Origin: Brevundimonas bacteroides DSM 4726
Lineage (GTDB): Bacteria > Pseudomonadota > Alphaproteobacteria > Caulobacterales > Caulobacteraceae
Direction of reading: 5' to 3'
NCBI RefSeq assembly: GCF_000701445.1
Contig: NZ_JNIX01000014.1
Span: 1 to 64,000, forward strand
DNA length: 64,000 nt
Made by a program: the position numbers and the translations under genes. Each line of letters starts with the position of its first letter. The first letter of the stretch is position 1. The notes below the pieces were generated by a model that was given only the letters and a program-made list of their open reading frames with translations, did not search any database and was not told where the DNA came from. Positions 31,224 through 41,915 of the stretch are shown here, in pieces.

Positions 31224-33392
31224 TCAGTCCATCAGACGTCGGCTGAGGTAGGTGTACTCCAGCGCCAGCCGCCGGGCGCTTTCGCGCAGGTTGGCCGCCG
31301 CGCCGTGACCGCCGTCGGTGTTCTCGTAGAACAGAACGGGGTAGCCGAGCTCTTCCAGACGCGCGGCCGCCTTGCGAGCATGGCCCGGATGGACCCGATC
31401 GTCCTTGGTCGAGGTGTGGATGAAGACCTCCGGATAGGGCTGGCCGGCGCGCAGGTTCTGATAGGGCGAATAGGCCTGGATCCAGGCGCGTTCCTCGGGG
31501 ATGTCCGGATTGCCGTACTCGGAGATCCAGCTCGCCCCGGCCAGCAGCCGGTGGTAGCGCAGCATGTCGAACAGCGGCACCTGGATGACCGCCGCGTTGA
31601 TCAGGTCCGGCCGCTGGGTCAGCATCGCCCCCATGAACAGCCCGCCCTGCGAGCCGCCCATGATGCCCAGACGCGGCTGGCTGGTGATGCCGCGCGCGAT
31701 GAGGTCCAGCGCCACGGCCTGGAAATCCTCATGCGCCCGCTGGCGGTTCTCCTGCAGCGCCGCCTCGTGCCAGCGCGGGCCGAATTCGCCCCCGCCCCGG
31801 GTGTTCGCCACGACATAGACGCCGCCGCGCTCCAGCCACAGCTTGCCGGTCGTGGCCGAATAGCCGGGCAGCTGCGACACCTCGAAGCCGCCGTAGCCGT
31901 AAAGCAGCGTCGGATTGGACCCGTCCAGGGCCAGGGTCTCGCGGTGGACGACGAAGTAGGGGACCATCGTGCCGTCGGCCGACCGGGCCTCGAACTGCTG
32001 GACCGTCAGGCCTTCGGCGTCGAACTTGGCCGGCAGGGCCTTGACCGGGGCCAGGTCGCCCGTCGCGGCGTCGGCGAGATACAGCGTCGAGGGCGTCAGA
32101 TACCCCGCCGCCGAGACGAACACCTGATCGTCGCGGTCCGAGGCCGACCCCACGCCGACCGTGATGTTCTCGGGAAGGTCCAGCCGGCTGCGCGCCCATT
32201 CCCCCGATGGATTGGGGCGATAGACATAGATGCTTCCGCGCACGTTCTCGAACAGGGCCACCACCAGGCTGTTGCGCGTCGCGTTGATCCCCTCGACGGC
32301 CTCGCGCTCGCCGGGCCGGATGACGAGCTGCGCCCGCGCGCTCTGATCCGCCAGCCAGTCCGACAGGGTCCAGGCGATGACGTCGCCGGTGCGGAACGCC
32401 TGCCCCGACGGCGCGGTCCAGTCCTGTTTCAGAGACACCACAAGCTGGCCCTGGACCAGGGCGTTGATGTCCGCCTTCGCCGGAAGCTGGAGACGGGTCG
32501 TGGTCCCGTCGGCGTTCAACAGGTGCGTCTCGGACTCGAACAGGCTGAAGGCCCGATTGATGAGGACGGCCTGCACCACGCCGTCGGCGTCCCGCAGCGT
32601 CGAGGCGCCGACCAGGGTGTCGCTGGTCTCGCCGGTGAAGACCGTCTCGGCCTGGTCGATCGTCTGTCCCCGCCGCAGGCGCTTCACGGTCGTCGGATAG
32701 CCCGAGGTTGTCAGCGTCCCTTCACCGAAGTCGCGCGAGATCAGAAGCGTGTCCTGGTCGACCCAGGTCGCGCCGCCCTTGGATTCCGGCAGTTCGAAGC
32801 CGCCCTCGACGAAGGTCTTGGTGACGCTGTCGAACTCGCGGATCGTGACCGCGTCCTTGCCGCCGTCGGACAGGGAGATCAGACACAACCGCTCCTCCGG
32901 CGGCAGGCAGCTGGCCCCGCGATAGACCCAGTTCTTGCCCTCGGCGCGTGACAGGGCGTCGATGTCCAGCACCGTCTCCCATTCGGGTGCCTCGGTGCGG
33001 TAGCTGTCCAGCGTCGTGCGCCGCCACACGCCGCGAATGTTGGTTGCGTCCTGCCAGAAGTTCGAGATCAGACCGGAGTTCAGGAAGGCTGGCGCGGGTA
33101 TACGGTCGCGCGACTCCAGGATGGCCAGGGCCTGATCATGCAGTTGCTGATAGCGCGGGTCGCCCTGAAGGGTGCCCAGGGACCGCCGGTTCTGTTCTTC
33201 GACCCAGGCCAGGGCCCGCTCGCCCTCGACCTCTTCCAGCCAGATGTAGGGATCGGACGCATCGGTCGTGGCGAAGGCGACGGTTTCGGCAGCAGATGCA
33301 GGAGCGGTCTGGGCCAGGGCGGCGCTCGTGAGGCTGGTGGTGGCGAGAAGCGCGGCGAGCGCGGCGGAACGGATCATCGACGATACCCTCAT
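31224..33392 (-). CDS. Prolyl oligopeptidase-family protein, periplasmic (S9A)
   Basis: A 722-residue serine peptidase with a cleavable signal peptide (to about residue 30, ALAQ) instead of a lipobox. It has the propeller plus hydrolase layout of its neighbour. The triad is visible as GGSQGG (Ser 581), DDRVHPGH (about 664) and DGGHGA (His 696). Both genes share motifs such as WRRTTLDSYRTEAPEWETV, which shows a tandem duplication. Differing localisation signals suggest the pair split work between soluble and membrane-bound forms. No regulator lies beside them. Confidence 0.92.
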   Translation of the reverse strand: MRVSSMIRSAALAALLATTSLTSAALAQTAPASAAETVAFATTDASDPYIWLEEVEGERALAWVEEQNRRSLGTLQGDPRYQQLHDQALAILESRDRIPAPAFLNSGLISNFWQDATNIRGVWRRTTLDSYRTEAPEWETVLDIDALSRAEGKNWVYRGASCLPPEERLCLISLSDGGKDAVTIREFDSVTKTFVEGGFELPESKGGATWVDQDTLLISRDFGEGTLTTSGYPTTVKRLRRGQTIDQAETVFTGETSDTLVGASTLRDADGVVQAVLINRAFSLFESETHLLNADGTTTRLQLPAKADINALVQGQLVVSLKQDWTAPSGQAFRTGDVIAWTLSDWLADQSARAQLVIRPGEREAVEGINATRNSLVVALFENVRGSIYVYRPNPSGEWARSRLDLPENITVGVGSASDRDDQVFVSAAGYLTPSTLYLADAATGDLAPVKALPAKFDAEGLTVQQFEARSADGTMVPYFVVHRETLALDGSNPTLLYGYGGFEVSQLPGYSATTGKLWLERGGVYVVANTRGGGEFGPRWHEAALQENRQRAHEDFQAVALDLIARGITSQPRLGIMGGSQGGLFMGAMLTQRPDLINAAVIQVPLFDMLRYHRLLAGASWISEYGNPDIPEERAWIQAYSPYQNLRAGQPYPEVFIHTSTKDDRVHPGHARKAAARLEELGYPVLFYENTDGGHGAAANLRESARRLALEYTYLSRRLMD

Positions 33393-33435
33393 GTCTCGGA
33401 CGGGAGCACCTTAAGGACTGTGACGCGGCTGTGAA

Positions 33436-33480
33436 GCCGTCCGCGGCGTCTCGCCGTCCGCGGCGTCTCGCCGTCAGCGG
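33436..33480. repeat. 17-bp tandem repeat at the PilZ 3' end
   Basis: GCCGTCCGCGGCGTCTC occurs twice head to tail (33436-33452, 33453-33469) with a partial third copy running over the PilZ stop codon at 33474. It may be a slippage product. Confidence 0.7.
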
Positions 33481-33806
33481 CCGCCCGCGCGGGTCCAGGC
33501 CTCGCGCGCGGCAAGCCAACGGGACGGCACCAGCCCCTTCAGACTCGCCTGGTTCAATCGCTTTAGCCCGGTCTCGGCGCCCTGCCGCCAGGCGGTCTCC
33601 GCCTCGATGGCAAGACCCGCCGCGACGTCCACCACGACCACCCGGGCAGGCAGGGCCAGCGCCCGGTCCAGCCGCACCTTCAGCCCGCCGCCCGAGGTGT
33701 CGGCGATGACGCAGGCGATCTCGATGCCGGGCGCGACGACGATCCCGCGCGCGTTCGCGGCGGCGCGGGGGGTGTGTCGTCGATCGGCGGGCTGGGATTT
33801 GAACAC
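33474..33806 (-). CDS. PilZ-domain protein
   Basis: A 110-residue single-domain protein. RRHTPR near residue 9 is the RxxxR part of the c-di-GMP site, and ADTSGGGLKV (about 36-45) is the D/NxSxxG part, so both halves of the PilZ binding motif are present. It would act as a small cytoplasmic c-di-GMP receptor. No partner gene lies adjacent; the upstream gene is a ferredoxin on the same strand 96 nt away. The start region (GTTCAAATCCC) looks tRNA-like by chance. Confidence 0.7.
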   Translation of the reverse strand: MFKSQPADRRHTPRAAANARGIVVAPGIEIACVIADTSGGGLKVRLDRALALPARVVVVDVAAGLAIEAETAWRQGAETGLKRLNQASLKGLVPSRWLAAREAWTRAGGR

Positions 33807-33902
33807 GAGAACTCAAACGCGGCGGGAGAGGGATGGTCCCTCAACCATGACCGGGTGTGGCCCAGTCCGGGCCGCGCGTCCAGCGATGCCGAAGAGGGCA
33901 CG

Positions 33903-35030
<1,128 letters not shown>

Positions 35031-36818
35031 TCAGTAAACCCGAGCCTTGGGTTTGATGTACTCGATGTCCTTCGACATCGTGTATTCGTGCACCGGGCGG
35101 TAGTCGATCTGGACGCCCTCGCCCGGCCGCTTCCAGGCCAGGGTGTGCTTCATCCACTCTTCGTCATTGCGGTCGGGGAAATCTTCCCGCGCATGCGCCC
35201 CACGGCTTTCCTTGCGGTTGGCCGCGCTCTCGATGGTGACCAGCGCCTGATCGATCAGGTTGTCGTATTCCAGCGTCTCGACCAGATCGGTGTTCCAGAT
35301 CATGCCGCGGTCCGTCGTGCGGATGTCGGCGCCACGGTCGTGAATGGCGCGCAGCTTGGCGACGCCCTCATCCAGCGAGGCCCCGGTGCGGAAGACTGCC
35401 GCGTCGGACTGCATGGCGCGTTGCATTTCGCGACGCAGCTCGGCCGTCGGCGTGCCGCCCGACGCATTGCGGAACCGGTCCAGCCGGGCCAGATGCGCAT
35501 CCGTCGCCGAGGCCGGCGCGTCCGGCACGCTGGATGCCTTGTCCACCGTCTCGCCGGCGCGCAGGCCCGCGGCGCGGCCGAACACGACCAGATCGGTCAG
35601 GGAGTTGGAGCCCAGGCGGTTGGCGCCATGCACACTGACGCAGGCCGCCTCGCCCACGGCCATCAGGCCCGGCACCACGCTGTCGGGGTTGCCGTCGCGC
35701 AGGGTCAGAACCTCGCCGTGATAGTTCGTCGGGATGCCGCCCATGTTGTAGTGGACGGTCGGGATGACCGGGATAGGCTCCTTGGTCACGTCCACGCCGG
35801 CGAAGATCTTGGCGCTCTCGGAAATGCCGGGCAGGCGCTCGTGCAACACCTTGGGATCGAGGTGATCCAGGTGCAGGTTGATATGGTCCTTGTTCGGACC
35901 GACGCCGCGGCCTTCGCGGATCTCCATGGTCATCGACCGACTGACCACGTCGCGCGACGCCAGGTCCTTGGCCGACGGGGCATAGCGTTCCATGAACCGC
36001 TCGCCCTCGGAGTTGGTCAGGTAGCCGCCCTCGCCGCGCGCGCCCTCGGTGATCAGGCAGCCCGCGCCATAGATGCCGGTGGGGTGGAACTGGACGAACT
36101 CCATGTCCTGCAGCGGCAGGCCGGCGCGCAGAACCATGGCGTTGCCGTCGCCCGTGCAGGTGTGGGCCGAAGTGGCCGAGAAGTAGGCCCGGCCGTATCC
36201 GCCCGTCGCCAGGATGACCATCTTGGCCCGGAAGCGGTGCAGCGTCCCGTCGTCCAGCTTCCACGCCGTGACGCCCGTGCAGGCCCCGTCCTGCATGATC
36301 AGATCGAGCGCGAAGTATTCGATGAAGAACTCGACCTCCCGCCGCACCGACTGGCCATACAGGGTGTGCAGGATGGCGTGGCCGGTGCGGTCCGCCGCCG
36401 CGCAGGTGCGCTGGACCGGGCCCTCGCCATAGTTCTTGGTCATGCCGCCGAAGGCGCGCTGGTAGATGCGGCCGTCTTCGGTCCGCGAAAAGGGCACGCC
36501 CCAGTGTTCCAGCTCATAGACGGCCTTGGGGGCCTCGCGGACCAGGTATTCGATGGCGTCCTGGTCTCCCAGCCAGTCCGACCCCTTGACGGTGTCGTAC
36601 ATGTGCCAGCGCCAATCGTCCTCGCCCATGTTGCCCAGCGACGCCGAGATGCCGCCTTGCGCCGCCACGGTGTGCGAGCGCGTCGGGAAGACCTTGGTCA
36701 CGCAGGCGGTCTTCAGCCCCGCCTGGGCGCAGCCGAGCGCGGCGCGCAGGCCCGAGCCGCCGGCCCCCACCACGACGACGTCATACGCGTGATCGACGAA
36801 TTGATACGAGGAAGCCAT
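35031..36818 (-). CDS. sdhA: Succinate dehydrogenase flavoprotein subunit
   Basis: A 595-residue catalytic subunit oxidising succinate to fumarate. The frame is open upstream, but the ATG at 36818 gives the conserved start. The FAD motif [15 protein letters not shown] is near residue 15, the covalent FAD histidine is in [10 protein letters not shown] near residue 47, and the active-site stretch TEGARGEGG near 260 carries the catalytic arginine region. The start overlaps the sdhD stop by one base (TGATG). Confidence 0.97.
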   Translation of the reverse strand: MASSYQFVDHAYDVVVVGAGGSGLRAALGCAQAGLKTACVTKVFPTRSHTVAAQGGISASLGNMGEDDWRWHMYDTVKGSDWLGDQDAIEYLVREAPKAVYELEHWGVPFSRTEDGRIYQRAFGGMTKNYGEGPVQRTCAAADRTGHAILHTLYGQSVRREVEFFIEYFALDLIMQDGACTGVTAWKLDDGTLHRFRAKMVILATGGYGRAYFSATSAHTCTGDGNAMVLRAGLPLQDMEFVQFHPTGIYGAGCLITEGARGEGGYLTNSEGERFMERYAPSAKDLASRDVVSRSMTMEIREGRGVGPNKDHINLHLDHLDPKVLHERLPGISESAKIFAGVDVTKEPIPVIPTVHYNMGGIPTNYHGEVLTLRDGNPDSVVPGLMAVGEAACVSVHGANRLGSNSLTDLVVFGRAAGLRAGETVDKASSVPDAPASATDAHLARLDRFRNASGGTPTAELRREMQRAMQSDAAVFRTGASLDEGVAKLRAIHDRGADIRTTDRGMIWNTDLVETLEYDNLIDQALVTIESAANRKESRGAHAREDFPDRNDEEWMKHTLAWKRPGEGVQIDYRPVHEYTMSKDIEYIKPKARVY

Positions 36819-37225
36819 CAGAACGCGAGCCCGGCCGGCAGCGGCGCCGAGCCCAGCGCCAGCCGCGTGATGAAGAAGACACTGGCCGCCGCCAGCAGGA
36901 GACAGCCAAGGCCGATCAGGGCCGACAGCGCCCGGTTCGAACCCGGCGTGTGAATGTAGTCGTCGACGATGACCTTGGCGCCCATATTCATGTGCCAGAT
37001 GGAAATCAGGATCGTGGCCGCCAACAGCGCCGCATTGACGCGGTTGGAGACCCAGTCGAGCACGCCCTCGTAGCCTGCTCCTGCGATGGAGAAGCCGCTC
37101 CACAGCGCCCACAGCGCCAGCGGGATCAGGATCAGCGAGGACAGCCGCTCGGCCGTCCATTCGCCTGCGCCGTGCCGCTCCGACACCTTGACGCCCTTCA
37201 CGAAAGCCTTGGTCTGGCGGCTCAC
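36818..37225 (-). CDS. sdhD: Succinate dehydrogenase membrane anchor subunit
   Basis: A 135-residue three-helix subunit ([59 protein letters not shown]) with the heme-ligand histidine in IWHMNMG. I start it at the GTG that overlaps the sdhC stop as GTGA; upstream codons lie inside sdhC. Together with SdhC it binds quinone and heme b. Confidence 0.9.
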   Translation of the reverse strand: MSRQTKAFVKGVKVSERHGAGEWTAERLSSLILIPLALWALWSGFSIAGAGYEGVLDWVSNRVNAALLAATILISIWHMNMGAKVIVDDYIHTPGSNRALSALIGLGCLLLAAASVFFITRLALGSAPLPAGLAF

Positions 37226-37701
37226 AGCGTCACCTTTCCGGTCGCGAACAGGATGGCCCAGAAGCCGACGGCGATCACCAGCGCGCCCCACAGGCTAAGC
37301 CAGGTCAGGCTGGTCGCCGCCTTGGGCGACAGGCTGGAGCCGGCGTCCCAGATCAGGTGCCGAACCCCTGCCGTCAGGTGATAGGCCGCAGCCAGAGTGA
37401 TGCCGAACCAGATCAGCAGCCCGACCGGCGACCCCATCAGCCCGCTGAACGTCGCGTAGGCCTCGGGCCCGAACGCCGCCGCCGCCAGCCAGGCCACGAA
37501 GAAGACGGACCCCACCGACAGCGCCCCGGCGGCCATGCGGTTCAGGATCGAGCCGGTCATGGTGGCGTGGAACCGCCAGACCTGCAGATGGGGAGACAGG
37601 GGACGCGGGCGGCCGTTCGGCTGGATCACGAAGCGGCCAGTCTGGTCACCGGTCGGGTCGTTCGACGTATCGAGCGGCGCGCCGGGAGAGGCGTTCGACA
37701 T
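37222..37701 (-). CDS. sdhC: Succinate dehydrogenase cytochrome b556 subunit
   Basis: A 159-residue first gene of the sdhCDAB operon. The signature [20 protein letters not shown] near residue 37 is the quinone-site region, and [12 protein letters not shown] near 125 carries the heme b ligand. Three hydrophobic helices follow the soluble N-terminus. I chose the ATG at 37701 over a TTG five codons upstream; neither has a strong ribosome site. A strong promoter lies 54-82 bp upstream. Confidence 0.9.
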   Translation of the reverse strand: MSNASPGAPLDTSNDPTGDQTGRFVIQPNGRPRPLSPHLQVWRFHATMTGSILNRMAAGALSVGSVFFVAWLAAAAFGPEAYATFSGLMGSPVGLLIWFGITLAAAYHLTAGVRHLIWDAGSSLSPKAATSLTWLSLWGALVIAVGFWAILFATGKVTL

Positions 37702-37754
37702 GCGAATGGTTCTCAAAACCTTGGAGGATCAGCGAACAAGCTGATGCGGACAGG

Positions 37755-37783
37755 CTTTAGGGACCGTCGCGGGGGGGTGTCAA
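37755..37783 (-). promoter_or_regulatory. Promoter of the sdh operon
   Basis: On the minus strand TTGACA, 17 nt, CTAAAG is a near-perfect housekeeping promoter, the best in the window. It predicts a leader of about 45 nt for sdhC. Confidence 0.65.
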
Positions 37784-37830
37784 CGAAGCGCGGCGCTGCG
37801 TCGCGGTCCCGGTAAAGCCTTGCGGGTGAT

Positions 37831-37856
37831 CCGGTCGTCCGTCGCCGGACGACCGG
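37831..37856 (-). terminator. Hairpin after sucD
   Basis: CCGGTCGTCCG and CGGACGACCGG make an 11-bp perfect stem. On the sucD transcript the loop is GCGA, a stable GNRA tetraloop, 10 nt after the stop. There is no U-run, so it may protect the 3' end or assist Rho. Confidence 0.6.
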
Positions 37857-37866
37857 ACAGCGAGGG

Positions 37867-38769
37867 TTAGCCCTTCAGAACCTCCACCAGCGTCTTGCCC
37901 AGACGCGCCGGGGACGGCGAGACCTTGATGCCGGCGGCTTCCATGGCTGCGATCTTGGATTCCGCGTCGCCCTTGCCGCCCGAAACGACCGCGCCGGCGT
38001 GGCCCATGGTGCGGCCCTTGGGCGCCGTACGACCGGCAATGAAGCCCGCCATGGGCTTCTTGCGGCCCTTCTTCGCCTCGTCGATCAGGAACTGGGCGGC
38101 GTCCTCCTCGGCCCCGCCGCCGATCTCGCCGATCATGATGATGGATTCCGTGGCCGGATCGGCGAGGAACAGCTCCAGCACGTCGATGAACTCCGTGCCC
38201 TTGACCGGGTCACCGCCGATGCCGACAGCGGTCGTCTGGCCCAGGCCCTCGTTGGTGGTCTGGAACACCGCCTCATAGGTCAGGGTGCCCGAGCGCGAGA
38301 CGATGCCGACATTGCCCTTCTTGAAGATGGAGCCCGGCATGATGCCGATCTTGCACTCTTCCGGGGTCAGGACGCCGGGGCAGTTGGGGCCCAGCAGGCG
38401 GCTGTTCGAGCGGTCCAGCCGCGCCCTGACCCGCACCATGTCCATCACCGGAATGCCCTCGGTGATGCAGGTGATGAAGGGGATTTCGGCCTCGATGGCC
38501 TCGATGATGGCGTCGGCGGCCCCCGCTGGCGGCACATAGATGACCGAGGCGTCGGCGCCGGTCGCGTCCCGCGCCTCGGCGACCGAGGCGTAGATCGGCA
38601 GGGTCTCTCCGTGGCTTCCGGTCCAGTTCGTGCCGCCCTTGGTCGGGTGAACGCCCGCGACCATCTGGGTGCCGTAGTAGGCCAGCGCCTGTTCGGTATG
38701 GAACCCGCCGGTCTTTCCGGTCAGGCCCTGGACGATGATCTTGGTGTCGCGATTGACGAGGATGGACAT
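37867..38769 (-). CDS. sucD: Succinyl-CoA synthetase alpha subunit
   Basis: A 300-residue subunit. The CoA-binding Rossmann fold starts [20 protein letters not shown], and the phosphohistidine is in [17 protein letters not shown] near residue 250. It catalyses substrate-level NTP formation from succinyl-CoA. It lies 58 nt after sucC on the same strand and is followed by a strong hairpin. Confidence 0.97.
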   Translation of the reverse strand: MSILVNRDTKIIVQGLTGKTGGFHTEQALAYYGTQMVAGVHPTKGGTNWTGSHGETLPIYASVAEARDATGADASVIYVPPAGAADAIIEAIEAEIPFITCITEGIPVMDMVRVRARLDRSNSRLLGPNCPGVLTPEECKIGIMPGSIFKKGNVGIVSRSGTLTYEAVFQTTNEGLGQTTAVGIGGDPVKGTEFIDVLELFLADPATESIIMIGEIGGGAEEDAAQFLIDEAKKGRKKPMAGFIAGRTAPKGRTMGHAGAVVSGGKGDAESKIAAMEAAGIKVSPSPARLGKTLVEVLKG

Positions 38770-38827
38770 GGTTCAGCTCTGAATAAGTCGGTCAGCAGGA
38801 CGGTCGGTGGCGGGCCCCAAAAGAGGC

Positions 38828-40018
<1,191 letters not shown>

Positions 40019-40253
40019 GGAGGACCGCCGGGAGCTTGGGAGGAGAAGTTGCCGCGCTTATAGGCGGCGCGCCTTCGCACGCGCAACCGGGCGGACGGGA
40101 TTCCCGGCCCTCGTGGCAGATGCGTCCGATGACCCGCTATGGGCGGGCGGCCAGGACAGGCGGCTTCTGCATCATTCGCGCCCCGATCTGCATAGTCAGG
40201 CTAACCGAACTCACCGTTCGCAGCGGCGCTCGAATAGCCGAAATCGCTTCTGA

Positions 40254-41783
40254 CTATTCCACCCAGTCGCGTTTCAGCGTCCGCGACGCCCCGATCAGCA
40301 GCAGGGCGGCGAGCACATAGAAGCCCATGCCGGTGTAGATGGCCCAGCGCAGGCTCTCATCCCCGAACCGCGGAGCCAGCAGGTCGCTCATCCAGCCGAA
40401 GTAATAGAAGCCGACCGCAATCCCGAGCAGGTTGTTGAACAGCAGGAAGATGGCCGAGGCCGTGGAGCGCATGGGGGCCGGCGCGATGTGCTGGATGGCG
40501 GCCGTGATCGGCCCCAGCCAGGCCAGGTTCAGGCCGGTCGGGATGATGAAGATCAGGAACGCCAGCGTCAGCTGCGCCGCCTGCGACCCGCCGCCAGGCA
40601 GGACGAGGCCGATGATCCAGGGCGAGTTCATCGCGGCGATGAACAGCGGCGCCGAAATCAGGAAGGCGATCGCCGGGGTCAGTGGATAGGCGCCCTTGCC
40701 ACGCTTGGCCAGCTTGTCGGCGATCAGGCCACCGCCCCAGATGCCGAGGATGCCGCCGATCAGGGCGATACCGGAATAGTACCAGCTGGTCTGGGCCAGG
40801 GTCAGGTCGAAGCTGCGCATGAAGAACAGCGGCAACCAGCCGGCGACGCCGTAGCCGCACACCGACGACGACGCGGCGCCCAGGGCCAGCAGCCAGAAGC
40901 TCGGCTTGGGCAAGACCACCGAAGCCGTGGCTCGCGCGATCCAGAAGGAGACCCCGATCACGAGCGCCAGCAGCCCGCCAAAAGCGAGCACCAGCGCGTT
41001 GCCGATGGCCACGCCGCCAAAGTGGTTCAGGGCAGCGAGCGTCAGCGAGCCAACACCGAGGCCGAGCATGATCCCTGACGCGAGCCGGCCCACGCCGTCC
41101 GGGCCTTTGGGAGCAGCGGCCACCACCGCGGCGGTGACAGCGGCGGGCTCGGCAACCTTGGGCACATCCGTGCCGCCGCGCTTCGGGTCCCTGACCGTCA
41201 GGCGCAGGATGGGAGCGACCAGAAGGCCCAGCAAACCCACCACGATGAAGGCGGTGCGCCAGCCATAGCTGGCCGCCAGAAGGCCGCCGACCAGCGTCCC
41301 GGCCGCCGTGCCCAGCGGGATCCCAAAGGCGAAGCCTGCCAGCGCTCGGGCCCGCTGTTCCGGCGGGAAGTAGTCTGCGACCAACGAATAGGCGGGGGCG
41401 ACGCCGCCGGCCTCGCCGACGCCGACGCCCATGCGGAACAGGAACAGTTGGGTGAAGTTCTGGGCCATGCCACACAGGGCGGTGAACCCCGACCAGACCG
41501 CGAGCGCGCCGGTCATGATCCATACGCGGCTGGCCCGGTCCGCCAGCGCCGCCAGCGGAATGGCGAGCGTAGAATAAACCGAGGCGAAGGCGATGCCGCC
41601 CAGCAGGCCGAACTGGCTGTCGGACAGATTGAACTCTTCCTTCAGCGGCCCAGCCAGGATGCCGATGATCTGCCGGTCCAGGAAATTCAGCATGTAGACG
41701 AGGATCAGGATCGCCAGGACGTAGAAGCGATAGCCGGGACGAACCGGGGCCTCAGCTGTCTGCGAAGATGCCGTTTCCGTCAT
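40254..41783 (-). CDS. MFS transporter, spinster-like
   Basis: A 509-residue 12-helix major facilitator. NFLDRQIIGILAGPLKEEF near residue 35 is typical of the spinster-like branch, and ALADRASRVWIMTGALAVWS is the loop 2-3 signature. A loop of about 30 Ala/Val-rich residues near 205-235 separates the halves. The substrate is unknown. It lies 132 bp downstream of a TonB receptor on the same strand, separated by a terminator, with a divergent TetR regulator beyond. The group resembles outer-plus-inner membrane uptake modules. Confidence 0.85.
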   Translation of the reverse strand: MTETASSQTAEAPVRPGYRFYVLAILILVYMLNFLDRQIIGILAGPLKEEFNLSDSQFGLLGGIAFASVYSTLAIPLAALADRASRVWIMTGALAVWSGFTALCGMAQNFTQLFLFRMGVGVGEAGGVAPAYSLVADYFPPEQRARALAGFAFGIPLGTAAGTLVGGLLAASYGWRTAFIVVGLLGLLVAPILRLTVRDPKRGGTDVPKVAEPAAVTAAVVAAAPKGPDGVGRLASGIMLGLGVGSLTLAALNHFGGVAIGNALVLAFGGLLALVIGVSFWIARATASVVLPKPSFWLLALGAASSSVCGYGVAGWLPLFFMRSFDLTLAQTSWYYSGIALIGGILGIWGGGLIADKLAKRGKGAYPLTPAIAFLISAPLFIAAMNSPWIIGLVLPGGGSQAAQLTLAFLIFIIPTGLNLAWLGPITAAIQHIAPAPMRSTASAIFLLFNNLLGIAVGFYYFGWMSDLLAPRFGDESLRWAIYTGMGFYVLAALLLIGASRTLKRDWVE

Positions 41784-41863
41784 GGGTTTCCTCGATCGTC
41801 GTCCTTGGCCTCTGACGGGCCGGTTCGACAGGACGGTAGCGGGTGCGCCGAGGTCCTGCCAAG

Positions 41864-41896
41864 AAAAAGGGCGGCGGCTCTCTCGAACCGCCGCCC
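41864..41896 (-). terminator. Intrinsic terminator after the TonB receptor
   Basis: On the minus strand GGGCGGCGG, a 10-nt loop, CCGCCGCCC and then TTTTT. The 9-bp GC stem with a U-run ends transcription 19 nt after the receptor stop and makes read-through into the MFS gene limited. Confidence 0.85.
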
Positions 41897-41915
41897 CCTT
41901 GTCGCTCCAGCGTGA

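Noticed and set aside
33780..33880. A tRNA-like T-arm (GTTCAAATCCC) on the minus strand before the PilZ gene.
   Set aside because: The acceptor, anticodon and T stems do not pair, and the motif is part of the PilZ start codons.
40019..40253. A terminator for the MFS gene in the 235-bp gap before sucC.
   Set aside because: There are 6-7 bp inverted repeats (TAGTCAG / CTGACTA and GAATAG / CTATTC) but no U-run and no compact stem, so it was not annotated.
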